DNA from: JACCTU01 sp963798985
Lineage (GTDB): Bacteria > Actinomycetota > Thermoleophilia > Gaiellales > Gaiellaceae
Assembly: GCA_963798985.1 (NCBI GenBank)
Contig: CAWCVL010000005.1
Span: 124,001 to 188,000 of the forward strand
DNA: 64,000 nucleotides
Direction: 5' to 3'
Below, piece after piece: positions 17,838-26,841 of this stretch. Below the pieces are notes generated by a model that worked only from the letters and a program-made list of their open reading frames with translations, was not told where the DNA came from and did not search any database. The stretch's first letter is position 1; each line of letters starts with the position of its first letter. A program made the position numbers and the translations under genes.

Positions 17838-17865
17838 GGCAATCACAAAGGAGTCGGTGCTACTC

Positions 17866-19044
17866 ATGCTGTCGCGCTCGTTTCGCCTCGTCCTGGCCGC
17901 CTTGACCGTGTCGCTCGTCGTCGTTGCGAACGCCGGCGCTGAGGCACCGCAGATGAGAGCGTCTGCGAGCGTGACCGGATCGGCCGCGGTCGGCGGGCAG
18001 CTGACGGCGCACAACGGCACCTGGCTGTACGACAACGGCAACTCTTGCCAGTCGGAGTGCGAGATGAGCTACCAGTGGCAGCGGTGCGACGCGGGTGGCA
18101 GCGCCTGCACGGACGTGGCGGGAGCGACCGGCCGCTTCTACACCGTGCAGTCCGCCGACGCCGGTTCTCGGCTACGCGCGATGGAGACCATGAGCATCTA
18201 CGACTGCGGCGCCCACAACACTCAGACCGGCACGATCGAGTGTCGCTGGGACCGGCGGAACGCGCCGTCCGGCATGACCGAGGTCGTGCCCGGTGGCGCG
18301 CCCACGACGCCAACCTCGCCGACGGCGCCCCCGATTCCCACCGGCCCGAAGCCACAGGCACCGCTCGCTCCCGCCGCGACCGCGGCGCCGACGATCAGCG
18401 GCGCGGCGATGGTCGAACAGGCGTTGACCGCGACGCTCGGGACGTGGAGCGGCTCGCAACCGCTGACGGTCGGACTCGAGTGGCTCCGCTGCGACGCGGA
18501 CGGCGAGAACTGCCAGGGCCTCGGCATCACCGCCGACACCTACACGGTCGGAGCCGTCGACGTCGGCAAGACGATCCGCGTGAAGATCACGGCAGCCAAC
18601 CTCGCAGGCGCGCGAAACGCACTCTCCGATCCGACCTCCGTCGTCAGCGAGCTGAAGCCGACCGAGCAGAACCCGAGCATCGCCGCCACGAAGGTCATCG
18701 CTCCGCACAAGCTCGTGATCGACCAGGTCAAGTCCCCGGCGCGCTTCACCGGCCGCGCGATGCGCGTGACCTTGCGCGTGACCGACAGCCGAGGCTTCCT
18801 CGTCGAGGGCGCGCTCGTCACCGCGAGCACGCTGCCGGTGACTGCGCTCGTTCCGCCGACCGAGTTCACCACGACCGCCGACGGGCTGGTGACGCTCGAA
18901 TTCAAGCGCGGCACGAAGCTGAAGGCTGCGATCAGGGTCGTCACCGTGGTCGTGATCGCGCGGCGCCCGGGCGACAAGCCCGCGAGTCCGCGCGGAGCGA
19001 TCGTGCGGCTGAAGCTGCCGGTCGCAGCCACCGCGCGGCGCTAG
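17866..19044 (+). CDS. Secreted Ig-like repeat protein B
   Basis: A paralogue of the preceding gene with intact frame, about 392 residues. A signal peptide (LVLAALTVSLVVVANAGAE) leads into repeat one (GQLTAHNGTWLYDNG, YQWQRCDAGGSAC). After a proline-rich linker, repeat two (LTATLGTWSGSQPLTVGLEW, DAVDVGKTIRVKI-like ending) and the C-terminal beta domain (MRVTLRVTDSRGFLVEGALV) follow. AAAGGAG at 17847-17853 serves either ATG 17866 or GTG 17857. The gene ends TAG TAG TAG directly into copy A of the hairpin repeat. Likely a cell-surface or matrix protein. Confidence 0.75.
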   Translation: MLSRSFRLVLAALTVSLVVVANAGAEAPQMRASASVTGSAAVGGQLTAHNGTWLYDNGNSCQSECEMSYQWQRCDAGGSACTDVAGATGRFYTVQSADAGSRLRAMETMSIYDCGAHNTQTGTIECRWDRRNAPSGMTEVVPGGAPTTPTSPTAPPIPTGPKPQAPLAPAATAAPTISGAAMVEQALTATLGTWSGSQPLTVGLEWLRCDADGENCQGLGITADTYTVGAVDVGKTIRVKITAANLAGARNALSDPTSVVSELKPTEQNPSIAATKVIAPHKLVIDQVKSPARFTGRAMRVTLRVTDSRGFLVEGALVTASTLPVTALVPPTEFTTTADGLVTLEFKRGTKLKAAIRVVTVVVIARRPGDKPASPRGAIVRLKLPVAATARR

Positions 19045-19047
19045 TAG

Positions 19048-19155
19048 TAGCTGCGCAAGTCGCGAATCCGCTCTCGCGGATCCGCGACGCGCGAAGACCC
19101 CTGAAGGCGGCCGCTTCGCGGCCGCTGCGCAGCGACCTTCACATCAAGCCTCTAG
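19048..19155 (+). repeat. Two-hairpin interspersed repeat, copy A
   Basis: Begins TAGCTGCGCAAGTC right after the stop of protein B. Hairpin 1 is a 13-bp stem, 19059-19071 with 19076-19088 (one A-C mismatch). After the spacer GCGCGAAGACCCCTGAAG comes hairpin 2, GCGGCCGC-TTC-GCGGCCGC, at 19107-19125. The tail TTCACATCAAGCCTCT (19138-19153) recurs at 3604-3619. Copies B (35827-35937, same strand) and C (25753-25829, opposite strand) share the order and spacing. Confidence 0.85.
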
Positions 19156-19175
19156 TACGCGCATAGACTCCGCCC

Positions 19176-20336
19176 GTGGAGGACGCGCTCCAACGGGCTC
19201 AGGAACTGCTCTCGCTCTACGAGGTGGAACTCCGCGAGGAGCTTCCCGACGGGGCGGACATCTATGACGTGCATGTCCACCTCGGCGACGACATCGACGG
19301 GATGACGGGCCGCTTCGACGAGTTGCTCACCGGGATGGAGCACTACGGCGTCTCGCGCGCGAACATGTTCTGCCTGGATGAGCCGGATCGGCACCCGGCG
19401 TTTCGTGCCGCGAACGACCGGACGCTCGCGTTCGCCACGCGGTCGGAAGGCCGGCTCGTTCCGTTCGTCCGCCTCGACCTGACCGAGGATCCGCTCGACG
19501 AGGCGCGCCGGTGCCTCGACAAGGGCGCTCGCGGGATCAAGCTTCACCCGCGCGCGCAGCGGTTCATGCTGAACGACGAGCGGCTTGCACCGGTGTTCGA
19601 GCTCGCGGCGGAGCGTCGCGTACCGATCCTGATCCACGGCGGCCGAGGCCTGCCCCCGATCGCGGACAACTTGCGTCGCCTCGTCGACGCGAACCCCGAG
19701 GCGCAGCTGATCATCGCCCACGCCGGAATCGCCGATCTCGGCAACCTCGCCGCGTGCTTCGCAGGCAAGCGCGGCGTGTTCTTCGACACATCGGTGTGGA
19801 GCGCCGTCGACCTGCTCGACTTCTTCCACCTCGTGCCGCCGGAGCAGGTGGTCTACGCCTCGGACTACCCGTACGGGCGTCAGCCCAACTCCTTGCTGCT
19901 CTCGCTTCGCACCGCGCGGATCGCCGGCTTCAGCGACGAGGAGGTGCGGAACATGCTCGCCGGCAACGCGAACCGCATCGCCGACGGCGAAGAGCCGTTG
20001 GAGCCGTCGGAGCCGCGCGGCCGCTCGACGTTCAGCCAGCCGATGGTCTTCGCACGCATCCACCAGTACCTCTCGATGGCGACGCCGCTGCTCTGGACGC
20101 GCCAACCGGACACGATCGGCGTGCTCGGGCTCGCGCTGAACGCGACCGAAGAGCGAAACGGGCGACCCGGCGAGCTCGAGCGCATCCGCGACCTGCTGCT
20201 CACCGCGCGGGAGCTGTGGCGCGGGCTCCCGGAGTCGGAGACCGAAGACGATCGCATCGAGTCGACGCGCGCGACGTTCCGCCTCATCCATCTCGCGGAC
20301 ATCCTCTCGGTGACGGTCGATGCGCCTGACGGTTAA
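19176..20336 (+). CDS. Amidohydrolase family protein (metal-dependent TIM barrel)
   Basis: A 386-residue amidohydrolase-2-type enzyme. Metal and catalytic residues are visible as HxH in YDVHVHLGD (about residue 32), Lys in GIKLHPRAQRF (about 128), His in ILIHGGRG (about 155), His in IIAHAGIADL (about 185) and Asp in YASDYPYGRQPNS (about 230). It hydrolyses, decarboxylates or opens a small substrate. Start GTG 19176; its TAA overlaps the ATG of the iron-sulfur subunit by 17 bp, so it is translationally coupled to the molybdenum hydroxylase and may process that enzyme's substrate or product. The 100-residue C-terminal helical extension is unusual. Confidence 0.85.
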   Translation: MEDALQRAQELLSLYEVELREELPDGADIYDVHVHLGDDIDGMTGRFDELLTGMEHYGVSRANMFCLDEPDRHPAFRAANDRTLAFATRSEGRLVPFVRLDLTEDPLDEARRCLDKGARGIKLHPRAQRFMLNDERLAPVFELAAERRVPILIHGGRGLPPIADNLRRLVDANPEAQLIIAHAGIADLGNLAACFAGKRGVFFDTSVWSAVDLLDFFHLVPPEQVVYASDYPYGRQPNSLLLSLRTARIAGFSDEEVRNMLAGNANRIADGEEPLEPSEPRGRSTFSQPMVFARIHQYLSMATPLLWTRQPDTIGVLGLALNATEERNGRPGELERIRDLLLTARELWRGLPESETEDDRIESTRATFRLIHLADILSVTVDAPDG

Positions 20337-20754
20337 CGGAGCGGCACACGAGCTCGAGCCGGAAGTCGGCCGCACGCTCGCAGAGACGCTGCGCGAGGAC
20401 CTCGGGATGACGGGCACGAAGGTCGCGTGCGGCGAAGGGCATTGTGGAGCCTGCACGGTGCTGCTCGACGGGGTGCCGCACCTCTCGTGCATCACACTCG
20501 TGCACACCGTCGGCGAGCAGGACGTGACGACGATCGAAGGACTGCGCGACCACCCGCTCGTCGACGCGTTCGTGCGCACCGACGCACTTCAGTGCGGCTT
20601 CTGCACCCCGGGCCAGATCGTCAGCGCCTCGGCGCTCGTCGCCGAGAACCCCGAGCCGTCGAGCGAGGAGATCCGGCACGGGATGGCCGGCAACCTCTGC
20701 CGCTGCGGGACCTACCCGCGGATCGAGGAGGCCATCCAGTCGTGGCGCGCCTGA
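20320..20754 (+). CDS. Molybdenum hydroxylase, [2Fe-2S] subunit
   Basis: A 144-residue electron-transfer subunit of the xanthine dehydrogenase/CO dehydrogenase family. The plant-type cluster is held by CGEGHCGACTV and an upstream Cys; the second cluster by QCGFCTPGQIV and GNLCRCGTYPRI. Its length is normal for a separate small subunit. It overlaps the amidohydrolase at its start and the large subunit at its end (13 bp). The specific substrate cannot be told from this subunit. Confidence 0.95.
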   Translation: MRLTVNGAAHELEPEVGRTLAETLREDLGMTGTKVACGEGHCGACTVLLDGVPHLSCITLVHTVGEQDVTTIEGLRDHPLVDAFVRTDALQCGFCTPGQIVSASALVAENPEPSSEEIRHGMAGNLCRCGTYPRIEEAIQSWRA

Positions 20755-22998
20755 TCAAGACCGAGAAGGAGGTCGAGGGCCGCTACACCGAGACGTGGAT
20801 CGTCGTCGAGGAAGACGGGCTCGACCCGTGGCCTGCAGGGCCGGGCGAGGTCGTCGGCCGGCCGGCGGCGAAGGTCGACGGGTACGAGCGTGCGCGAGGT
20901 GAGGCGCGCTACACCGCCGACGTGCGCCTGCCCGGGATGCTGGAGGCCGCCTACCTGCGCAGCCCGCACGCGCGCGCGAAGCTGAAGCGCCTCGACGCCG
21001 CCCAGGCGAAGGAGGCTCCGGGCGTCCGCGGTCTCCTCGTCGCCGGTGAGGTCGACTGGCTCTCCGACGAGATCTCGTACGAGGGGCAGCCCGTCGCGGC
21101 GCTCGCCGCTGACACGACGGCGCAGGCCCGGGCCGCGCTCGAGTTGATCGAGGTGGAGTGGGACGTCCTGGATCCCCTGCTCGACCCGGAGGAAGCGGTG
21201 CGCAGCGGCTCGCTCATCGGGGAGGCGCGGAACTACGCACGCGGCGACTACGAGCGCGGTCTCGCTGAGGCGGACGTCGTCGTCGAGGCCGAGTTCCGGA
21301 CGCAGACGCTCAACCACAACTCGCTCGAAACCCACCAGTGCGTTTGCGACTGGCGCGGCGACGGGGTCGACGTCTACATCTCGACGCAGTACATCTGGGG
21401 CGTCCGCGACGAGATCGCCGAAACGTTCGGCCTGCCCGCCGACAAGGTGCGCGTCGTCTGCGAGTACATGGGCGGCGGCTTCGGCGCCAAGGGCTCCGCG
21501 GGCGACTACACGTTCCTCGCGGCCGAGCTCGCGCGGCGAACCGGTCGCCCGGTGCACTACGCGATGACTCGGCGCGAGGAGAACATGGTCGCGGGGAACC
21601 GCAACGCGACGATCCAACGCGTCACCGCGGGCGCGCGTTCGGACGGCACACTCACGGTGCTCGGAGGCGAGTACTTCTGCGCCCTCGGCTGGGACGGGTG
21701 GCTGCCGTCGACGGCTGGACCGATGCAGATGCTGCACATGTGCGAGAACGTGCGCACCGTCGAGTACGGCGCGAAGCTGAACCTTCCGCCGATGGACGCC
21801 TTTCGCGCGCCCGGCTTCGTGGAGGGAACGTGGTCGCTCGAGTGCCTGCTCGACAAGGTCGCGGCCGAGCTCGACATCGACCCGCTCGAGCTGCGCCGCA
21901 TCAACTACGCGAACACGGACACGCTCGACGGCCGCCCGTATTCCGGGAAGAACCTGATGGAGTGTTACCGCCGCGCGCAGCCCTACTGGGACCGGCGCAC
22001 CGACGTGCGCGCACGCTCGGACGACACGTGGAAGCGCGGCGTCGGGCTCGCGAGCCAGATCTGGTACGGCGGCGGCGGACCTCCGTCGTACGCGTGGGTG
22101 CGAATCGGCTCGGACGGTCGTGCGAACGTCGTCACCGCGATGCAGGACATCGGGACCGGGACGCGCACGGCGATGGCTCAGATCGCCGCGGAGCAGCTCG
22201 GGCTTCCCCTCGACCGCGTCGAGGTCCAGGTCGGCGACTCTGCGCGCGGGCCGTTCGCCGTCATCTCCGGCGGCTCGTCCACGCTGCCCTCGATGGGCCC
22301 GGCCGTTCGCGCAGCCGCTGCGGACGCCGCACGGCAGATCGTCGAGATCGCGGCTCAGCGGTTCGAGGTCGAGGAGCGCGTGCTCTCCCTCGAGGGCGGC
22401 AACATCGTCTCGTCGGACGGCGACTCGTGGCCGCTCGAGGAGATCACCGGGCTGCTCCAGGACGGGCAGATCCTCGGCAAGGGCGCACGCGGCCCGAACC
22501 CCGCGGGGATGCGGGTGCTCACGTTCGGCGTCCAGGTCGCGGAAGTCGCGGTCGACGTCGAGACCGGCGAGGTCGTCGTCGAGCAGATCTACGCCGTCCA
22601 CGACGTCGGCCGCGTGATCAACCCGCTCGGCGCGCGCAGCCAGATCGAGGGCGGGATCATCCAGGCGATGGGCCACACGTTCTCGGAGGTGCGCCTCGAC
22701 GACCCGCGAACGGGTGCGATCCTCACGCGGACGCTCGACGCGTACAAGCTCCCGACGTTCGCCGACGTGCCGGAGATCATCTGCGAGCTCGTCGACGTTC
22801 CGGACGAGCACCTCACGAACCTCGGGTCGAAGGGGCTCGGCGAGCCGCCGATCATCCCGACCGCGGCAGCGATTGCGAACGCGATCCGCGACGCGACCGG
22901 CGCCGACGTCGACGTCGCTGCCGATCACGCGCGAGGAGATCCTGCAGGCCCTGCGTGAGGCACGAGAACGGGAGCGCGTTGCAGCTGGTTCGGCCTAG
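20742..22998 (+). CDS. Molybdenum hydroxylase, large molybdopterin-binding subunit (one frameshift)
   Basis: A protein of about 752 residues that carries the molybdopterin-cytosine cofactor. The N-terminal a/b hammerhead domain starts near GEARYTADVRLPGMLEAAYL. The cofactor-binding loop EYMGGGFGAKGSAGDY is near residue 245, and the catalytic Glu is in GLGEPPIIP near residue 703. The CO-dehydrogenase active-loop motif (VAYRCSFR) is absent, so an N-heterocycle or aldehyde substrate is more likely than CO. A +1 shift near 22917 (one extra G) breaks the last 27 residues; the restored end is LPITREEILQAL to TAG 22998. GTG 20742 lies inside the small-subunit gene. Confidence 0.92.
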
Positions 22999-23822
22999 CT
23001 CGCTCGAGGAGCTCGCGGCGCTCGGCCGCGAGCCCGGCGACCAGGCGCTCGCGGGAGGCACGGAGCTCGTGCCGCAGCTCCGCGACGGGCTCGTCCACGC
23101 GGACCGGCTCGTCCAGATCACGGACGTCGTGCCGCGGGGGGTCAACGGCACCACGATCGGCGCCGGGCACGACGCTCGCAGAGCTCGAGCACGACGCGAC
23201 GATTCCCGAGGCGCTGCGCGAGGCCTGCCGTCTCGCGGCCTCGCCGCAGCTCCGGAACATGGGGACGATCGGCGGCAACCTGCTGCAGTCCACGCGCTGC
23301 TGGTACTGGCGCTTGCAGTTTCCGTGCCGACTGCACGGCGGCGACGTCTGCCACGCACGCGCAGGGCAGCACCGCGAGCACGCGATCTTCGCGAACGACT
23401 TCTGCGCCTCCGCGCATCCGTCCGATCCGGCCGCGGCGCTGCTCGCGCTCGACGCACGCGTTCGGACCGACCGGCGCGAGCTCCCGCTCGATCTCCTCTA
23501 CCGTCTGCCGACGCCGGACGACCGGAGCCTGACGACGCTCGAGGACGGCGAGTTGATCCTCGAGATCGCGTTCGAACCACCCCTGGCGAGCACGTACCTG
23601 AAGGCGATGGACCGAAAGCGCTGGGCGTTCGCGCTCGTCGGTGTCGCCGCCGCGCGCTACGAGAGCGGCGTGCGTCTCGCCCTCGCGGGGGTGGCGCCGA
23701 TCCCCTGGGCGCTCGACTCACTCGAAGCGCTCGATGCCGCCGAGCCGCTGCCCGGCAACGCGTACAAGGTCGAGCTCGCCCAGGCCCTCGGGCGCCGGGC
23801 GATCGCCTCGGTCACGCGCTAG
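22955..23822 (+). CDS. Molybdenum hydroxylase, FAD-binding subunit (one frameshift)
   Basis: About 288 residues of the CoxM/XdhB family. The first FAD loop is ALAGGTELVPQLRDG (about residue 35) and the second is LRNMGTIGGNLLQSTRCWYW (about 100), the typical TIGGN motif. The C terminus is the CO_deh_flav_C domain. A +1 shift near 23165 (an extra C after GGG) splits the gene; without it TTIGAG continues TTLAELEHDATI. The start is GTG 22955 or TTG 22979, both inside the large-subunit gene. The order small-large-FAD differs from the common M-S-L arrangement. Confidence 0.9.
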
Positions 23823-23834
23823 CATCCCGATCTC

Positions 23835-24503
23835 GTGGCGCGGCGGCTGGCCTCCCTCCTCGTCATCGGCGCAGCACTGCTCGTGGCCGCGCTCCTCGCC
23901 GGCGGCTGCGGCGGCGGTGATGACGACGAGACTCGAGCCAGAGCGCGCCCGGGCTGCACTGCGGTCGAAGCGCCGGAACCACGCGAGCCGGAGCCGCGGC
24001 AGGCGCCGTCGACCGAGCTGGACCCCGACGTCACGCACACTGCGGTCGTGAAGACGAACTGCGGGGATTTCACGATCACGCTCGACCCCGGCCGATCGCC
24101 GCACGCGGCCGCGTCGTTCGCGGCACTGGCGAGCGACGGCTACTACGACGAGACGGTGTTCCACCGGATCGTTCCCGAGTTCGTGATCCAGGGCGGCGAC
24201 CCGACTGCGACCGGAACCGGTGGTCCCGGCTACACGACCGTCGACACGCCTGCGAAGGACACGCAGTACACGCTCGGGATCGTCGCGATGGCCAAGACCG
24301 CAGCGGAGCCGCGCGGTGCCGCAGGCAGTCAGTTCTTCGTCGTCACCAGTGACGAGGTCCAGCTCCCCGGCGATTACGCCGTGATCGGCGAGGTCACCTC
24401 CGGGTTCGACGTCGTCGCGCGCATCGGTGGCTACGGCGATGCTGCCGGAATGCCGACCCTCACCGTCGTCGTCGAGTCCGTCGAGATCTCTCGAGGCGGG
24501 TGA
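23835..24503 (+). CDS. Cyclophilin-type peptidyl-prolyl isomerase, lipoprotein
   Basis: A 222-residue extracytoplasmic foldase. The N terminus is a lipoprotein signal with lipobox LAGGC (about residue 27), then a 40-residue acidic, proline-rich linker. The cyclophilin domain starts at VVKTNCGDFTITLDP. The catalytic-site segments FHRIVPEFVIQGGDP and GSQFFVV are intact. It catalyses proline isomerisation during folding of exported proteins. It begins 12 bp after the FAD subunit and overlaps the next gene (TGATG), so it is in the operon by position, though the functional link is unclear. Confidence 0.9.
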   Translation: MARRLASLLVIGAALLVAALLAGGCGGGDDDETRARARPGCTAVEAPEPREPEPRQAPSTELDPDVTHTAVVKTNCGDFTITLDPGRSPHAAASFAALASDGYYDETVFHRIVPEFVIQGGDPTATGTGGPGYTTVDTPAKDTQYTLGIVAMAKTAAEPRGAAGSQFFVVTSDEVQLPGDYAVIGEVTSGFDVVARIGGYGDAAGMPTLTVVVESVEISRGG

Positions 24504-25009
24504 TGGTCGCGGCCGTCGTGCTCGCGGCCGGCGCCGCCAGCAGGTTCGGCGCGCCCAAGCAGCGGCTCCTCCTGCCGCGCGTGCTCGAGCGCGTGCGCGC
24601 GAGCGGTGTCGGTGAGATCGTCGTCGTCGCGGGCGCGCACGAGCTCGAGACAGACGTGCGCCTCGTCGAGTGCCGCGACTGGAAGAGCGGGCCCGGCGCG
24701 TCGCTTCGCTGCGGCCTCGAAGCGCTCGCCCCGGAGGTCGAGGCTGCCGTCGTCGTCCTCGCCGATGGGCCGTACCTCGCCCCCGCCGCGATCGACCGTG
24801 TGGTTGCCACCTGGCGAGAGACCGGCGCCCAGGTCGTGGCAGCGAGTTACGGCGGCGACCGAGGCCACCCTGTCCTCCTTGCGCGCCCAGCGTGGGGCGC
24901 CGTCCCGGACGAAGGCGCCCGCGCGCTCGAGCCGCTGCTCGTCCCCTGCGACGATCTAGGGTCTCCAGGAGACGTCGATTCGGCCGATGAATGGGAAGAT
25001 CCCCGCTAG
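24503..25009 (+). CDS. MocA/MobA-like molybdenum-cofactor nucleotidyltransferase
   Basis: A 168-residue NTP-transferase-3 family protein. The nucleotide-binding signature LAAGAASRFGAPKQ opens the protein, VVVLADGPYLAP (near residue 92) supplies the metal-binding Asp region, and RGHPVLLARPAW is near 125. In this family MocA attaches CMP, and MobA GMP, to molybdopterin. Sitting in a molybdenum hydroxylase operon, a MocA-type cytidylyltransferase role is the best inference, since these hydroxylases use the CMP form. ATG 24503 overlaps the cyclophilin stop. Confidence 0.82.
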   Translation: MVAAVVLAAGAASRFGAPKQRLLLPRVLERVRASGVGEIVVVAGAHELETDVRLVECRDWKSGPGASLRCGLEALAPEVEAAVVVLADGPYLAPAAIDRVVATWRETGAQVVAASYGGDRGHPVLLARPAWGAVPDEGARALEPLLVPCDDLGSPGDVDSADEWEDPR

Positions 25010-25029
25010 CCGACGAAACGAGACACCCC

Positions 25030-25723
25030 ATGGAGCTCGCAACCGCACTCGACCATAAGCGCTCGCCGCTCGCGCAGGCGCGGTTGCAACGACAACTGCC
25101 CGTCCGCGAAGCCGCCGCGAAAGCCGGCCTGACCGAGGACGAGGTCTCGTGGCTCGAGGAGGGCCGCGTGTACCGCTTCCGATCTCCCGACGACGCGTTG
25201 CTCGCGCTCCTGCTGTACGCGACCGCGCTCGAGATCGACCACCACGAGGCCCGCGAGATGGCGGGGCTCCGCGTCGGCCCGCGCCCCTTCAGCGCCAACC
25301 CCCGCGCTCGGCTCGCGGTGCTCGCGGCGGTGGCAGCAGCAGCTGTGGCGCTCACCGCAGCGTTCGTCCTTCCAGGACGAGCGGAGGAGCGCGCGCGCGA
25401 AGCGCAGGCATCACTGCTCGCAGCCGAGGCGACGCTGCCCAAGCCGTGGCAGATCGACGTGGACGTGCTCAACGGCAACGGCGACATCGCGCACACGCGC
25501 CAGATCGCGTCGCGCATCGGTGCCTTCGGGTACCACATCGCCCGCGTGCGCCGTGCGAACCGCTTCGACTATCCACAGACCACCGTCTACTACGAACGCG
25601 GTGGCTACGACGTCGCCGAGCGGCTCGCACGGCAGCTCGGCGTCGGGGACCCGACCGCTGCCGGGCGGCGACAACAAACAGCGGCTCGTCGTGATCGTCG
25701 GGCCGCACCGCGGCCCCGCGTAG
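25030..25723 (+). CDS. HTH protein with membrane anchor and LytR_C domain (one frameshift)
   Basis: About 230 residues: an XRE-like helix-turn-helix (LPVREAAAKAGLTEDEVSWLEEG, residues ~24-46; shown split as LPVREAAAKAGL and TEDEVSWLEEG), one transmembrane segment (AVLAAVAAAAVALTAAFVL, about 97-115) and a C-terminal LytR_C domain (IDVDVLNGNGDIAHTRQIA, then VYYERGGYDVAERLARQLG). A +1 shift near 25665 precedes the restored ending RLVVIVGPHRGPA, where LytR_C proteins normally end. It resembles cytoplasmic-DNA-binding/periplasmic-sensing envelope proteins such as RodZ in layout. Start ATG 25030, with ATG 24991 possible. Copy C of the hairpin repeat follows its stop. Confidence 0.72.
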
Positions 25724-25752
25724 CGAGCGAGTCGGTGTGGCGTCGTACGGCC

Positions 25753-25829
25753 GCGGCCGCGAAGCGGCCGCCTTAGGGATCTTCGCGCGTCCCGGATCCG
25801 CGCGAGCGGATTCGGGACTTGCGCAGCTA
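25753..25829 (-). repeat. Two-hairpin interspersed repeat, copy C
   Basis: Read on the minus strand it starts at the TAG stop of the anti-sigma gene (25829-25827) and continues CTGCGCAAGTC. Hairpin 1: 25818-25806 with 25801-25789, 13 bp. Compared with copies A and B one stem pair is G-C to C-G on both arms (GTCCCG/CGGGAC against GTCGCG/CGCGAC), a compensatory change. Hairpin 2 (GCGGCCGC-TTC-GCGGCCGC) is at 25771-25753. It also lies 30 bp after the convergent LytR_C gene. Confidence 0.85.
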
Positions 25830-26054
25830 AAGCGGCGTACGGAGTGCCAAGAGCTTGGCCTTGAGGCCGGGAGACATCTCTTCGCTGCAGACGACACGAA
25901 CGTAACCGCGCAGCTCCTGCTCGAAGCGGAAGCGCTTGGAGCACCAGGGGCAGGTCTCGAGGTGCGTCTCGACCGAGACCTGTTCTTCGAGCGAAAGCGA
26001 GCGGTCGAGGAACGGTTGCATGACCTCTTCGCAGTGATCGCAGGGATCCATCAT
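25827..26054 (-). CDS. Zinc-binding anti-sigma factor (RsrA-like)
   Basis: A 75-residue protein with the ZAS signature HLETCPWC (about residues 31-38) and an earlier CDHC (5-8); together these can hold one zinc ion. In the RsrA/ChrR family oxidation of these thiols releases the bound sigma factor. It has no membrane segment, so it would act in the cytoplasm as a thiol-redox switch. The ATG overlaps the sigma-factor stop (TCAT on the plus strand at 26051-26054), the usual sigma/anti-sigma coupling. Confidence 0.88.
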   Translation of the reverse strand: MMDPCDHCEEVMQPFLDRSLSLEEQVSVETHLETCPWCSKRFRFEQELRGYVRVVCSEEMSPGLKAKLLALRTPL

Positions 26055-26632
26055 GTGGCCTCGACGGCGCGGTCTGCAAGCTCTTGCTTCAGCACGCGCC
26101 GTGCTCGATGCAAGCGTGACATCACTGTACCGATCGGGATGTCGAGGATCTGCGCGGCGTCCTGGTACGAGAAGTCGCCGATGTCGACGAGCACCAGGAC
26201 GTCGCGGAAGTCGTGCGGTACAGCAGAGAGGGCTCCGACCACGTCATCTTGGCTTAAACGCTCGACCACCCGTTCTTCTTCCAGGGGCCTCCCGACCGAC
26301 TCCTCGAGCTTGTTGTAGAGGAAGTAGTCGCCTTCCTCCATCGGCTGGGTCTGCGGCCTGCGCTGCACCTTGCGGGCCCGATCGATGTTCAGGTTCGTGA
26401 GGATGCGAAGGAGCCAGGCTCGGAGGTTCGTGCCCGGCGTGAACGAGCGCCAGCTCCGGAAAGCCCGCTCGTACGTCTGCTGCACGAGGTCTTCGGCCTC
26501 CTCGCGGGAGTTGACGAGACCGCGGGCGACCCGGAAGACCTGGTCGGAGAGGCCGAGCGCCTCCTCCTCGAAGCGCACGCGGTCACGCGCCTCGTTGGCG
26601 ATGCGCCGCCCCTCGGTGTCTGTCTCCGACAT
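26051..26632 (-). CDS. ECF RNA polymerase sigma factor (SigR/SigH-like)
   Basis: A 193-residue group-4 sigma factor. Region 2 is shown by EEAEDLVQQTYERAFRSWRS (near residue 42-61) and RAWLLRILTNLNIDRARK, region 4 by YQDAAQILDIPIGTVMSRLH (about 155-174). The pairing with an HxxxCxxC anti-sigma factor and the FTPGTNLRAWL segment point to the SigR/SigH oxidative-stress clade. It probably drives thiol and protein-repair genes, perhaps including its own operon; no matching promoter was searched. ATG 26632 overlaps the stop of the HMA gene (TGATG). Confidence 0.92.
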   Translation of the reverse strand: MSETDTEGRRIANEARDRVRFEEEALGLSDQVFRVARGLVNSREEAEDLVQQTYERAFRSWRSFTPGTNLRAWLLRILTNLNIDRARKVQRRPQTQPMEEGDYFLYNKLEESVGRPLEEERVVERLSQDDVVGALSAVPHDFRDVLVLVDIGDFSYQDAAQILDIPIGTVMSRLHRARRVLKQELADRAVEAT

Positions 26633-26841
26633 CAGGCCTCGTGCGGAGCGAACCCTGCCCCACTCAGCACGGTGACGAGGTCTTCGCGCGAAGTCCGCGA
26701 CTCGTCCCAGGTCAGCGTCACCTCGCCCAGCAGGTTCGCGTTGGCGGCCTCGAGGCCATCGTGTCCCTGGAGCGCCTCGCCGAGACGCATCACGCAGCGC
26801 TCGCAGCGAACGCCTGCGACCTGGATCGTCTCGGTCGTCAC
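26632..26841 (-). CDS. Heavy-metal-associated (HMA) domain protein, CopZ-like
   Basis: A 69-residue ferredoxin-like metallochaperone. The metal site is CxxC in VAGVRCERCVMRLGEAL (about residues 9-25), followed by the family pattern of a helix, ANANLLGEVTLTWDES and a second helix. The Met usually before the first Cys is Arg/Val here, so metal preference is uncertain; copper is likely by family. GTG 26841 overlaps the end of the YbdK-like gene (GTGA) and its TGA overlaps the sigma-factor ATG, making it part of a tightly coupled stress operon. Confidence 0.85.
   Translation of the reverse strand: MTTETIQVAGVRCERCVMRLGEALQGHDGLEAANANLLGEVTLTWDESRTSREDLVTVLSGAGFAPHEA

Noticed and set aside
20320..23822. 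Naming the molybdenum hydroxylase a CO dehydrogenase (coxMSL)
   Set aside because: The active-loop motif with the catalytic Cys (VAYRCSFR) is absent from the large subunit and the gene order differs.
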